Shown here piece after piece: positions 39,913-48,956 of a stretch of DNA of 57,438 nt (position 1 is the first letter of the stretch; each line of letters starts with the position of its first letter). This stretch comes from Gordoniibacillus chartarius (GTDB lineage: Bacteria > Bacillota > Bacilli > Paenibacillales > NBRC-103111). Where the stretch lies: the NCBI RefSeq assembly GCF_042432825.1, contig NZ_JBHLWN010000122.1, forward strand, positions 1 to 57,438, written 5' to 3'. The position numbers and the translations under genes were made by a program. The notes under the pieces are model-generated. The model did not search any database and had not been told where the DNA came from. It worked only from the letters and a program-made list of their open reading frames with translations.

Positions 39913-42234
39913 CTACACCTGATTAACCGAATTCCGCAAATAATCCTTGGGTGTACAGCCGTGCAGCTCCTTAAATTTCTTAATAAAATAGGCCGCAGTT
40001 CCGTAGCCGACCGAAATCGCGATTTGTTCGACGGTCAGCTTGTTGTTTGCGATCAGCGCCTTGGCCGCTTCCATTCGCCGGTTGGTGACATAGTCGGTAT
40101 AGGTGACGCCGAGCTCCTCCTTGAAGAGCTTGCTCAAGTACTTCGGACTAATGAACACTTGAGCCGCCACGACATTCAGAGAGAGATCCTCCGACAGATG
40201 CTCCTCGATATATTGCCTCGCGGCCTCAATGCTGGAGACGGCTCTGTCGCTATTGCGCTTCTCCATCTGCGCGATGAAGGCCGTGACCGACTCCGTCAGC
40301 CAATCACGGAAATCGTCGATGTTGGCAAGCTTGATGTATTGATTGTACAGATCCAAATGATCCTGAGCCGGATGCTTATAGCGCACGCTCTTCAAATAAT
40401 CGGAGTAGACGAATACGGTATTGGATAGAACAAAATGGCAATAGTCGGCGGGATATCTGCCTTCCCGTATCGCCATGACCAGCTGCTCGACTGCCATGGC
40501 GATCTCTTGCAGCTGACGGCCGGGCAATTTGTCCCTAAACCTCGTGAGCATCGATTGGGGGATTTCGTCCAGGCTGTTCTCGCGGTCCAGGAGGCGACGA
40601 TCGTTCAGAATCGATAGCTCCGGCAGGAAATACCCGTATTTCATTAAGGTCCGAGCTTCACTGTAGCTCATATGGACATCGCGCAGCTCCTGCACCCAAG
40701 ACCCCCAAGAAACTTGAAAATCAAGCTTGAGCTGCCGCCGGCCCTCCGTTAACACATGAAGGGAGAGCTGCTCCAAAATCGCGTCATCCACTTGCCCGGC
40801 ACAAACGATGACGACGATCTTCTTATCCGGAAGCTCTTCCGCGAGCAGATGGCAGTCCGGCAGTGACGCAGACTCCAGCTGGCTCATGATCCCATTGACC
40901 GCATCCTGCATGTCCCGGGAGCTTAATCGGGCAAAAGCCTCGCTCGAACCCAGGAGGATGCAGCAGTAATGAGAGTACTCCTGAGGAATCTCTAATAATG
41001 GGAGCGATTCAGCCCATTCCTCGCGGCTAGAGCTGCTCTGGAGCATATTCAGCACGATATTATGCCGGATCACGGTGCTGTTGGCCTGCAGCGTCTCCTC
41101 CAGGCTGCTGACTTTATCGTTTAGCCTAATGAAGGCGTTGTCGATCAGCCTGTACTCATTCGTTACATGTCCAAGAGCAGGGTCGGACAGGTGCTTGATT
41201 TTCCCGACGAGCCGTTTGACCGGACTGTAGTTCGCTTTGGCCCATATTCGGGATAACGCGATGCCGATCAGGATGGCAAACAGACAGATGCCGAGGATCA
41301 GCTTTTGCACGAATATCGATTTTTCATAGAAGGAGTCGGCCGGTGCGGCGCTGTAAATCTTCCAGCCGGTCGATGGCAGCGTCCGGTAGGAAACGACATA
41401 GGAGTCGCGATCGATCGTATCGCTGAAGCTCCCGGACGCGGTATCCGACATCAGCGCCTGAGTGATGCTTGAGCCGTAGTCGCTGCGCTGGCCTAAGGTA
41501 CCTTTATCGGAGTCGCTGATTTTGCTGCCGAACCGGTCCAATATAAACGTGCTCGCGTACTGCGACGGCATCATATTGTGAATAATCCCGCTGATCGCGC
41601 TCTCCTTCACATCAATCGCAATCAACAGGTCATGGCTTACGCCGTCGGCCTGCAGAGGATAGCTGTGCGTATAGGTAATCAAAGCGTTGCCATTGTCGCC
41701 TGACAGTCCGGAGAAAATATCTTGCGGAACCGTACGGGTCGGCGTCCACAGGCTGCTTTGCTTATTGCTTCGCATTTCGCCGATCCACTCCGCAAGAAAG
41801 GCGGAGCCGCCGCCTTGATCTGCCTTCAGGATGAGCCCGTAGACCGACGACAGCAGAACATGCTGCCCGGGATCATAGAGATGCACCGCATGTACGATGT
41901 CCGAGTTGCTCGTTACTTTAGACTTCAGCAATTCCTGCAAATCGATCACCCTGCTGGGGCGGCTTGGCAAGGAAGGGTCGGCCAGCCAGCGGACATCGAC
42001 GGTTTTGTCGAGAGCGATATCCAGGTAAATCTGCTGAACCCGCTGCAGCACCGTAGCTTCTATCGTTTGAACGGTGTGCTCCAGGATCAGCTGATTCTTG
42101 CTGCGCAAGTCTTCCTTGTAATTGTTTGAGAAATAAATATAGAAGACGGAGCAGAGCAAGAGTACGATGACGAGCACGATAGATATATAGGAAACGGCCA
42201 GGTTGGCAAAGACGGAGTTCCATTTTCGATTCAA
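39913..42234 (-). CDS. Membrane-bound AraC-family sensor-regulator
   Basis: A 773-aa one-component regulator. TM1 (about 14-36) and TM2 (about 303-325) flank an extracellular Cache-like sensor domain. A HAMP-like linker and cytoplasmic region follow, then an AraC HTH pair at about 672-765 (EDLSLNVVAAQVFISPKYLSKLFKEELG and TVEQIAISVGYGTAAYFIKKFKELHG). Many Paenibacillus and Bacillus sugar loci pair this regulator with a solute-binding protein and two permeases. TTG at 42234 follows GGGAGGCGGG. It probably activates the lipoprotein gene on binding an extracellular sugar or loaded binding protein. Confidence 0.88.
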   Translation of the reverse strand: MNRKWNSVFANLAVSYISIVLVIVLLLCSVFYIYFSNNYKEDLRSKNQLILEHTVQTIEATVLQRVQQIYLDIALDKTVDVRWLADPSLPSRPSRVIDLQELLKSKVTSNSDIVHAVHLYDPGQHVLLSSVYGLILKADQGGGSAFLAEWIGEMRSNKQSSLWTPTRTVPQDIFSGLSGDNGNALITYTHSYPLQADGVSHDLLIAIDVKESAISGIIHNMMPSQYASTFILDRFGSKISDSDKGTLGQRSDYGSSITQALMSDTASGSFSDTIDRDSYVVSYRTLPSTGWKIYSAAPADSFYEKSIFVQKLILGICLFAILIGIALSRIWAKANYSPVKRLVGKIKHLSDPALGHVTNEYRLIDNAFIRLNDKVSSLEETLQANSTVIRHNIVLNMLQSSSSREEWAESLPLLEIPQEYSHYCCILLGSSEAFARLSSRDMQDAVNGIMSQLESASLPDCHLLAEELPDKKIVVIVCAGQVDDAILEQLSLHVLTEGRRQLKLDFQVSWGSWVQELRDVHMSYSEARTLMKYGYFLPELSILNDRRLLDRENSLDEIPQSMLTRFRDKLPGRQLQEIAMAVEQLVMAIREGRYPADYCHFVLSNTVFVYSDYLKSVRYKHPAQDHLDLYNQYIKLANIDDFRDWLTESVTAFIAQMEKRNSDRAVSSIEAARQYIEEHLSEDLSLNVVAAQVFISPKYLSKLFKEELGVTYTDYVTNRRMEAAKALIANNKLTVEQIAISVGYGTAAYFIKKFKELHGCTPKDYLRNSVNQV

Positions 42235-42450
42235 GTTTACCCGCCTCCCGCTGTCATAGATTTCGCGATATCGTACCGCTTATCTCCATGAAACCATACT
42301 TACGTAAAGCCAATGTTAAAATCGCCGCTTTCCGATCAAGATGATCCCAAACTGATAGAAAAGGGAAATTGTTATATTGTGGCGCAGCATGGCCCGGTGC
42401 TACATTGATTCCGAATCGGAACCTCAAACAAACAGAGGAGTGGACAAGTC

Positions 42451-45039
42451 TTGAAACTGCAAACGAAAAGAAAGCTCGTATCGGCAACACTAGGTGTGTT
42501 ACTGCTTGCGAATCCCATCGGCGCAAACCTTGCCCATGCATCGACAGCCGTTTCCTCCATCGATCTGCCGGCAGCCCCGGAGTGGGGACATTTTGTAGAC
42601 AATTACAAGAACAATACGTCCGTGAATTTGGCGGTCTATTCGAACCCTGCGATCGGCGTTCTGTCCCAGTTCCTGAAGTTGTGGACCCCCGGGACGGCTT
42701 GGGATAACGGCACCAAACTGAACAGCGATGTGCTGGACGCCAACATTCAATATGTCGCCGATCTGGCGGTTACCCGCACGGCGGAAGAGGAAGCGAGGGC
42801 GTACTTCGACGACCGCAGAAACCAAACCTATGGGGCGATAGACGGTCTAGGTTCTTTGGCCGATGTGTACCGCACCAAGACAAATACTTACACCACGATT
42901 ACGAGCATCCCGGCCGATGCAACAACGAAGAAGTACGACGACGGCAACAATCAAAATAAAGGCGGCGATTCGGCCTCCGAGCTCGGCAAGATGGTCGACT
43001 TGATCGGCACGCTGCGGGGCAATTACGCTTCCACGAACCCGGCTAAAAATTATTACAGCTATCCGCGGCCATGGCGCTGGAAGGATACCTCCATCATTGT
43101 GCCTGCGCTAGTTCCGGCGAGAAGCAGCAATCCGGCCACGGACGGCGGCTTCCCAAGCGGCCATACGAACGCTTCGTATCTTGCCGCTTATGCGCTGGCT
43201 TATGCGGTGCCCGAGCGGTTCCAGGAAATGCTGACCCGGGCTTCGGAGATGGGGCACAGCCGGATCGTAGCGGGCATGCACTCGCCGTTCGATGTGATGG
43301 GCGGACGGGTTATGGCCACGGCCCTGGCGGCAGCTACCCTGGCGGACCCGGCTAACGCCGCGCTGAAGCGGGAGGCTTATGACCAGGCCCATAACATCTT
43401 GTTGAAGGAAACCGGCACAGCGGAGGATCGGTTCAGCGATTATGCGGCCAACAAAACGCAATTTAACCAGCGCTTGACCTACGGATTCAGTCCGATCGGC
43501 TCCACGACGGAAGCGATGGTCGTCCCGAAAGGCGCCGAGGTGCTGCTGGAGACTCGCCTGCCATACTTGAGCGGCGATCAGCGCCGTGAGGTTCTGGCTA
43601 CGACGGGCCTGCCGTCGGGCTATCCGCTGCTCGATGACCCGGAGGGATGGGGACGATTGAATCTGTTCGCCGCGGCGGACGGGTACGGAGCATTCCATAG
43701 CGACGTTACGGTGACGATGGATGCCTATAAGGGCGGCTTCTATGCATCGGACCGCTGGCGCAACGACATCTCCGGCACGGGCAAGCTGACGAAGGAAGGC
43801 ACCGGCACGCTGAAGCTGCTGGGCAGCAATACGTATTCCGGTGGTACCCAGGTTAACGCAGGTACGCTTGAGGCCGGTTCGGCCACGGCATTTGGCAGCG
43901 GCAATGTGGTAAATACAGGCGGCACGGTGTCGGAACATGTGTACGGGAAAATGACCGTCGGAGGAGGCTTTACCCAGGCGGCTGGAGGTACGCTGGAGCT
44001 GAATATGGCCAGCGCTAGCGATGTGCTTGAGGTCAAGGGCGCGGTAAACGCGAACGGCAAATTGCGCGTGAAGTTTGCGGACGGCTACGTGCCGAACATC
44101 GGCAGCATTCCCTTGATAAGCTCCGGTGCTAACCAACGGAGCGGGGAATTCTCCTCTGTGGAAGTTGAGGGATTGCCGAGTCAGTATCGTGCCCAGGTGG
44201 TCTATGGTTCGAGCCAGGTTGTACTGGCGGTATCGATTGCGACGAATACGACGGATGATGACGACGACTCAACGGGTTCGACGAATAACGGCCCAACAAG
44301 CTCCACCACGAACAACTCGACAGGTACAGTAACTCCGACACCTTCTAAGGACGAGACTGCTAACGGCGGTACGGAGAAGCCTTCGACCGCGGTGAGTCCA
44401 TTCCAATCGGCAGTGGTGAGCAAGGACGCGGTCCTCAAAGCGGTTAACGACTCCATTGCCGCAACGAAGAATGAGAACAAAACGTTCAGCGATATCGTGA
44501 ATCACTGGGGCGCCAAGACCATTGCGGCAGCCGTGAAGCTGCAGATTGTCGACGGGTACGGGGACCGCACGTTCCGCCCGAACGCCTCTGTCACAAGAGC
44601 GGAATTTGCCGTCATGATCACCCGCGCATTCGGGTTGGCAGCAAGCCCTGTATCGGCCGGCTTCGCGGATACGTCCTCACATTGGGCCGCTGCTTCCATC
44701 GGGGCATTGGCGGGCAAGGGAGTCGTGACCGGCTATGAGGATGGCAGCTTTCATCCGGATGCTGAGATCTCCCGCGCCGAGATGGTCGTAATCCTGTCGC
44801 GCATGCTGAATCTTAGCGTGCTCTCGACCGGCACACCGGCCAGCTTTGCAGACGTGAGCGGCGGACACTGGGCCGCGAAGGAGATCGGGCAGGCGTCGGC
44901 GGCGAATTTGGTGCAAGGGACTGGCGCCTCTACATTTGCTCCGGGCAATCATGCTACCCGCGCAGAAGCGCTGACGCTCATCATCCGCGCTTTGGAGAGT
45001 GACAGCTTGGTCAAGGAGTTAATCGAAGGACTCATGTAA
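42451..45039 (+). CDS. Surface PAP2-type phosphatase with autotransporter-type repeat and three SLH domains
   Basis: 862 aa. TTG at 42451 follows GAGGAG and begins a signal peptide (KLVSATLGVLLLANPIGANLAHA). A vanadium-haloperoxidase/PAP2 acid phosphatase domain follows (about 35-330) with its three motifs: K-x6-RP in KNYYSYPRPW, PSGHTNAS near 235, and SRIVAGMHSPFDV. Next comes a PATR-type autotransporter beta repeat (GTGTLKLLGSNTYSGGTQVN, about 451-470), a threonine/serine linker, and three SLH domains (about 675-855) that bind pyruvylated wall polymer. It is probably a wall-anchored phosphomonoesterase. The repeat is normal in Gram-negative surface proteins and uncommon here. Confidence 0.9.
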   Translation: MKLQTKRKLVSATLGVLLLANPIGANLAHASTAVSSIDLPAAPEWGHFVDNYKNNTSVNLAVYSNPAIGVLSQFLKLWTPGTAWDNGTKLNSDVLDANIQYVADLAVTRTAEEEARAYFDDRRNQTYGAIDGLGSLADVYRTKTNTYTTITSIPADATTKKYDDGNNQNKGGDSASELGKMVDLIGTLRGNYASTNPAKNYYSYPRPWRWKDTSIIVPALVPARSSNPATDGGFPSGHTNASYLAAYALAYAVPERFQEMLTRASEMGHSRIVAGMHSPFDVMGGRVMATALAAATLADPANAALKREAYDQAHNILLKETGTAEDRFSDYAANKTQFNQRLTYGFSPIGSTTEAMVVPKGAEVLLETRLPYLSGDQRREVLATTGLPSGYPLLDDPEGWGRLNLFAAADGYGAFHSDVTVTMDAYKGGFYASDRWRNDISGTGKLTKEGTGTLKLLGSNTYSGGTQVNAGTLEAGSATAFGSGNVVNTGGTVSEHVYGKMTVGGGFTQAAGGTLELNMASASDVLEVKGAVNANGKLRVKFADGYVPNIGSIPLISSGANQRSGEFSSVEVEGLPSQYRAQVVYGSSQVVLAVSIATNTTDDDDDSTGSTNNGPTSSTTNNSTGTVTPTPSKDETANGGTEKPSTAVSPFQSAVVSKDAVLKAVNDSIAATKNENKTFSDIVNHWGAKTIAAAVKLQIVDGYGDRTFRPNASVTRAEFAVMITRAFGLAASPVSAGFADTSSHWAAASIGALAGKGVVTGYEDGSFHPDAEISRAEMVVILSRMLNLSVLSTGTPASFADVSGGHWAAKEIGQASAANLVQGTGASTFAPGNHATRAEALTLIIRALESDSLVKELIEGLM

Positions 45040-45062
45040 CGGTAACGATACTAGGGTAACGA

Positions 45063-45104
45063 GAGCGAAATGGTTCGTTTAACGACGGACTATTTCGCTC
45101 TTCG
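45063..45104. terminator. Terminator between convergent genes
   Basis: GAGCGAAAT (45063-45071) and ATTTCGCTC (45092-45100) form a 9-bp stem with a 20-nt loop. The flanking T-tract is weak. Confidence 0.6.
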
Positions 45105-45129
45105 CATCTATTAATTAACGTAGCGATAT

Positions 45130-46473
45130 CTACCTCCCAAGCTCCCTCTTTACTTCCTCTATAATTATCCTCACTCCCTCTTCGATTCTTTCCGGCTTGA
45201 CCTGAGAGATACTAATTCGCAAAAACTTTTCCCGCTCAAGCCAGTTCGTCAAGTAAAACGGTTTACCGGTCACAGCCATCACATTCCTCGCCGACAGCCG
45301 CTTCATCAGCCGGTCCAAGTTAACGGGCTGCGGCAGCTTAAACTGAATATAGACGCCGGAGTCGACCCCCGACAATTCCACCCATCCCTCGCCGTTGTAA
45401 CGGCTTACCGCATCGTTTACCGCCCGGACCCGCGCCGCGTATTGGCTGCTGATTTTTTTCTTATGCCGTTCATACATGCCGTTTTTGATATATACATCGA
45501 GCGCCGCCTGCGACAGCAGGGAAGTATCGGTATACCCTTTGCAGGCGTGGAATGTCTCCGCCAAACGTTCGGGAAGCACGACCGCACCTAAGCGCAAGCC
45601 CGGGAAAATAATCTTGGAGAAGCTCTTCACGTAAACGACATGCGATGTCCGGCTATAGGCGTAAATAGGCTCAAATGCCTTGTCTTCTCCTAAATCGCCC
45701 ATGTAGTCGTCTTCAACGACGTACACATCGTATTTGCCCGCCAGCTCGGCGATGGACTTCCGCTCTCCAGCGTTATACGTGGTGCCTAACGGATTGTGGT
45801 ATCGGGACATGGTGTAGAAAAATTTGATTCCGCCGTTCTTGAACTTCCGCTCCAGCTCCTGCAGATCAATCCCGGCTGCATTGCGCGGAATTCCGACTAC
45901 CGGAATGCCCTCCGCCTCAAGATACCGCAAGTAGATATTGTAACTGGGCTGCTCAACCAGAATGGTTTCTTTTCGGTTTGGAAACGGCATCTTGGACAAA
46001 ACCTCCAAAGCCCGTTGAGCCCCCGAGGTAATCATGATCTGCTCCATCTTGGCAAATACCTGATCATTCGCCAAATGGGACACCAGTGTCTGGCGCAGCT
46101 TCGCCATCCCTCTCGTATTCCCGCCGGTAAACAGTTGCTGCTTATACGTATCAATCGCCTTGTTCAAGCAATGCTGAAAGTCCAAATAAGGAAAAACGTT
46201 ACTATCCGGCATTGCCGATGAAAAGTCAATCTTGCCGTCATCCTTGCCGGCGGATTCGGCTTCCGGCTTGTCAACGACATAGTACCCGCTCTGGGAAATC
46301 GAATAGATGGCGTGGCGCTTTTCCAGTTCCGCGTAAGCCCGGACGACGGTACTGACGCTGCAGCCGTACCGTTTCGCGGCATCGCGGACGGAGGGCAGCT
46401 TTTGGCCCGGGCGGTAGTGCCCTTCATTCATTTTAAGTTCCATATCGGACAGGATAGACATGTATCTTTTCAC
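45130..46473 (-). CDS. MocR-type regulator (GntR HTH fused to aminotransferase domain)
   Basis: 447 aa: a GntR winged helix (about 1-70, LPSVRDAAKRYGCSVSTVVRAYAELE) fused to a fold-type I aminotransferase-like domain that binds pyridoxal phosphate, with the Schiff-base lysine K287 in YVKSFSKIIFPGLRLG. MocR regulators sense amino-acid or amine-like effectors. GTG at 46473 has AGGGGGTG just before. It is divergent from the EamA exporter gene, and an 18-bp palindrome lies between them, so it probably controls that exporter and itself. Confidence 0.92.
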   Translation of the reverse strand: MKRYMSILSDMELKMNEGHYRPGQKLPSVRDAAKRYGCSVSTVVRAYAELEKRHAIYSISQSGYYVVDKPEAESAGKDDGKIDFSSAMPDSNVFPYLDFQHCLNKAIDTYKQQLFTGGNTRGMAKLRQTLVSHLANDQVFAKMEQIMITSGAQRALEVLSKMPFPNRKETILVEQPSYNIYLRYLEAEGIPVVGIPRNAAGIDLQELERKFKNGGIKFFYTMSRYHNPLGTTYNAGERKSIAELAGKYDVYVVEDDYMGDLGEDKAFEPIYAYSRTSHVVYVKSFSKIIFPGLRLGAVVLPERLAETFHACKGYTDTSLLSQAALDVYIKNGMYERHKKKISSQYAARVRAVNDAVSRYNGEGWVELSGVDSGVYIQFKLPQPVNLDRLMKRLSARNVMAVTGKPFYLTNWLEREKFLRISISQVKPERIEEGVRIIIEEVKRELGR

Positions 46474-46516
46474 GCTGCACCCCCTTCTTGCCGTTCTCAT
46501 TATACTTGATATAAAT

Positions 46517-46534
46517 AACTGTATCGATACAGTT
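46517..46534. promoter_or_regulatory. Palindromic operator between the MocR and EamA genes
   Basis: AACTGTATCGATACAGTT is a perfect 18-bp palindrome. On the - strand a TATAAT-like element (TATACT near 46503) lies toward the MocR gene. TGTATCGATACA fits the dyads bound by GntR/MocR dimers. Confidence 0.75.
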
Positions 46535-46639
46535 CCGGAAATTTGATGTTGCCGGCAGCTGCATCTCGTTTTACCATTTGCAGTATTAGCTCCATGTTCG
46601 CGAACATGAATCGATTTTTTAAGGAGGGCACGTGCTTCG

Positions 46640-47587
46640 ATGAATCCATCCGGATTGAAACTTGCTTATCTGTGCGCGGTTATGAATGCCATAATCATGG
46701 GATTTTCATTTTTGTTTACCAAGATTGCGCTCGAATTCGCTGAACCCTTGGATACGCTGACATTCCGGTTTGCAGCATCATTCGCCGTAATGACCATTCC
46801 CGTTCTTCTGGGCAGGGTTCGTTTGAATTACCGCGGAAAGAAGCTTTACAAGGTGCTGCTTTTGGCTGCTCTGTATCCGCTTGGGTTTTTCACGCTCCAA
46901 GCCTACGGTCTTCAGCATGCGACATCCGGCGAAGGGGGCATTTTGTTTGCTTTCACGCCGGTTTTAACGGTACTGCTGGCTTTCCTGTTGTTGAAAGAAA
47001 CGACCACCATCCTGCAAAAGCTATCCATCTGTTTGTCGGTCAGCGGAGTCCTGTTCATCTTTATGATGAAGGGCAGCGGTATCGATTGGTCCAACATGAC
47101 GGGAATCCTTCTCTTGTTCTTGTCTTGCGTGGCAGTGGCAGGGTACAACGTGCTCGCAAGGCGGCTGCTCAAATCGTTCACTCCTGCCGAGATTACGTAT
47201 GTCATGCTGGGGGTTGCCTTGCTGTCCTTCCTTTCCGTTTCGCTGGCCAGACATGCAACCGCAGGAACGCTCGATCAATGGTTCTCTCCGCTTGCCAGCG
47301 GCCCGTTTATCGCGGCCATCCTCTATCTTGGCATCTTGTCCACATTGGTTACGGCGCTTAGCTCAAACTATGCTTTGTCCAGAATCGAAGCATCCAAAAT
47401 GAGCGTATTCTTCAATTTATCGACCATTGTGTCTATCGCTGCCGGAGCGATTTTGCTTGGGGAGGAAGTCCAAATGTACCATATCGCCGGTTCCGCGCTG
47501 ATTATTGCCGGAGTCATGGGAACCAATCTCCTCGGGAAGAAAAGCGGGAGGCAAGTTCAAAGCACAAATCGTGCAAAAGCCGGATAA
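46640..47587 (+). CDS. EamA/DMT-family exporter
   Basis: A 315-aa, ten-TM drug/metabolite transporter with two EamA repeats (LCAVMNAIIMGFSFLFTKIALE at the start; ATSGEGGILFAFTPVLTVLLAF; second half from near 155). Family members export amino acids, purines or other metabolites. AAGGAGGGC precedes the ATG. It is divergent from the MocR regulator, and by analogy with other MocR-EamA pairs the substrate may be an amino acid or amine. No clear terminator follows. Confidence 0.9.
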   Translation: MNPSGLKLAYLCAVMNAIIMGFSFLFTKIALEFAEPLDTLTFRFAASFAVMTIPVLLGRVRLNYRGKKLYKVLLLAALYPLGFFTLQAYGLQHATSGEGGILFAFTPVLTVLLAFLLLKETTTILQKLSICLSVSGVLFIFMMKGSGIDWSNMTGILLLFLSCVAVAGYNVLARRLLKSFTPAEITYVMLGVALLSFLSVSLARHATAGTLDQWFSPLASGPFIAAILYLGILSTLVTALSSNYALSRIEASKMSVFFNLSTIVSIAAGAILLGEEVQMYHIAGSALIIAGVMGTNLLGKKSGRQVQSTNRAKAG

Positions 47588-47616
47588 GGCTAGGACAAGT
47601 CGAACCCAATTTCCGA

Positions 47617-47648
47617 TTGACCCTGACACTGAGGTAAGGGTTTATACT
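47617..47648 (+). promoter_or_regulatory. MerR-type promoter with stretched spacer
   Basis: TTGACC (47617-47622) and TATACT (47643-47648) are 20 bp apart, longer than normal. The spacer is filled by ACCCTGAC-N6-GTAAGGGT (47620-47641), an inverted repeat in the position and form used by MerR-family activators. No MerR gene is present in the window. Confidence 0.6.
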
Positions 47649-47750
47649 GGGATTATCGCGAACGGCAAGAGAAAGTACTGCACAAGATGGGAAGCGGCGA
47701 AATGAGCAGATATATGAATGTATAGGATCTGCTAGAAAGGAAGGTGCGTT

Positions 47751-47981
47751 ATGGATATTACCCCGCAAGAGGAAATCATGATTAAGGCTCTCCGTGAGGC
47801 TGCTTTTCCTCCCTTATTTGTGCTCATACGAATTAGAAACGAAATTTCAAACGACACTGCAAATGTCGAAGAGGGCCGGAGAGATGAGGTCGTAACAGCA
47901 TTAGAAAAATACATCGGCCCACTATGGGAAGATTATCACGAGGGGAATAGGGCAAAAGCCAACATGGACGATAGTGAATAA
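47751..47981 (+). CDS. Small hypothetical protein
   Basis: A 76-aa soluble protein, charged and probably helical, with no membrane segment or recognised domain. AAAGGAAGGTG lies just before the ATG, and a terminator follows the stop, so it looks like a real gene. It lies about 100 bp downstream of the MerR-type promoter, which may drive it. A short open stretch before it (near 47650-47725) may be a decayed gene. Confidence 0.55.
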   Translation: MDITPQEEIMIKALREAAFPPLFVLIRIRNEISNDTANVEEGRRDEVVTALEKYIGPLWEDYHEGNRAKANMDDSE

Positions 47982-47988
47982 AATGAAC

Positions 47989-48020
47989 CGGGAGCTGCAT
48001 CTGACGCGGCTCCCGATTTT
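47989..48020 (+). terminator. Rho-independent terminator after the small ORF
   Basis: CGGGAGC (47989-47995) and GCTCCCG (48009-48015), then ATTTT. Confidence 0.75.
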
Positions 48021-48093
48021 ACGGCCAAGGCGAGGAAGAGGTGATGTGATCGGGGCTTTCTTCGCCTTGGCTGTCAAGCCGGAAAGCATGCTT

Positions 48094-48834
48094 CTACAAA
48101 GATTGTCCGCTGTCCACCGTGATCATCTGACCGGTCATTGCTTCCTGTTCCAAGGCGGCACAGATCATGGCGGCGATATCTTCCGGCGTCGAAATTCGCT
48201 GTAATAGAAGCTTGGGGGCAAGCCGGTTCATATGATCTTCCTTTCCGGCCCACCACCTCGTCGCCACGGCTCCCGGTACGATGCAGTTGACCCGAATGTC
48301 GGGGGCTAAAGCTCGCGCTAACGATTTCGTCAAGCCGTGTACGGCTGCTTTCGATACGGCGTAAGGAAGCGAAGAGCCTAATCCGGTCAGTCCGGCGATG
48401 CTGCCTACGTTAACGATCGCCCCCTGTTGATTTTGTTTCATGTAAGGGGCGACGGCTCGCGCGCAGTAAAACATGCCTTTCACATTCACATCGAACAACT
48501 CGTCCCAAACTTCACCGGTTGCCGCTTCCAGGTCGTCCATCGGAATATGCCTGGTTATGCTGGCGTTATTGACGAGCAAATCCACCGTTCCGAATTGCTG
48601 TACGATACTTTCGATCATGGCCCGGACTTGGCTGTCCTGCGACACATCGGCTTGAACGGCTGCAGCCCGCCCGCCATCGGAGCGGATGCATCGAACGGTT
48701 TCTTCCGCATCGGATTGCGAACGCGAATAATTTACGATAACGGCTGCTCCCCGCTTGGCCAGCATGAGGCTTGTCGCTCTGCCAATCCCCGTACCGCCTC
48801 CCGTAACCAAAACCACCTTGTTATTGATCTCCAT
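48094..48834 (-). CDS. Classical SDR oxidoreductase (3-oxoacyl-ACP reductase-like)
   Basis: A 246-aa short-chain dehydrogenase with all marks of the classical type: cofactor motif TGGGTGIGRA, NNAS in LLVNNASIT, the catalytic serine in NVGSIAGLTG and YAVSK with Tyr and Lys, and PGAVATRWW. It reduces a carbonyl or oxidises an alcohol with NAD(P)(H); the substrate is not predictable. It is divergent from a LysR gene 122 bp away, which likely regulates it. Confidence 0.92.
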   Translation of the reverse strand: MEINNKVVLVTGGGTGIGRATSLMLAKRGAAVIVNYSRSQSDAEETVRCIRSDGGRAAAVQADVSQDSQVRAMIESIVQQFGTVDLLVNNASITRHIPMDDLEAATGEVWDELFDVNVKGMFYCARAVAPYMKQNQQGAIVNVGSIAGLTGLGSSLPYAVSKAAVHGLTKSLARALAPDIRVNCIVPGAVATRWWAGKEDHMNRLAPKLLLQRISTPEDIAAMICAALEQEAMTGQMITVDSGQSL

Positions 48835-48956
48835 GCTTCATTCACTCCCTATAACGTGATTGATTGGTCTCATTGTAAATGATCGATTGGGATTTGTATA
48901 ATTGAACTAATTGAAGAATGGATTCAAAAATTTTGAACTGGATAGGGGGGCGCAGG

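Noticed and set aside
43108..44136. A 342-codon - strand frame opposite the PAP2-SLH gene
   Set aside because: It is antisense to conserved PAP2 motifs and shows arginine-rich shadow composition.
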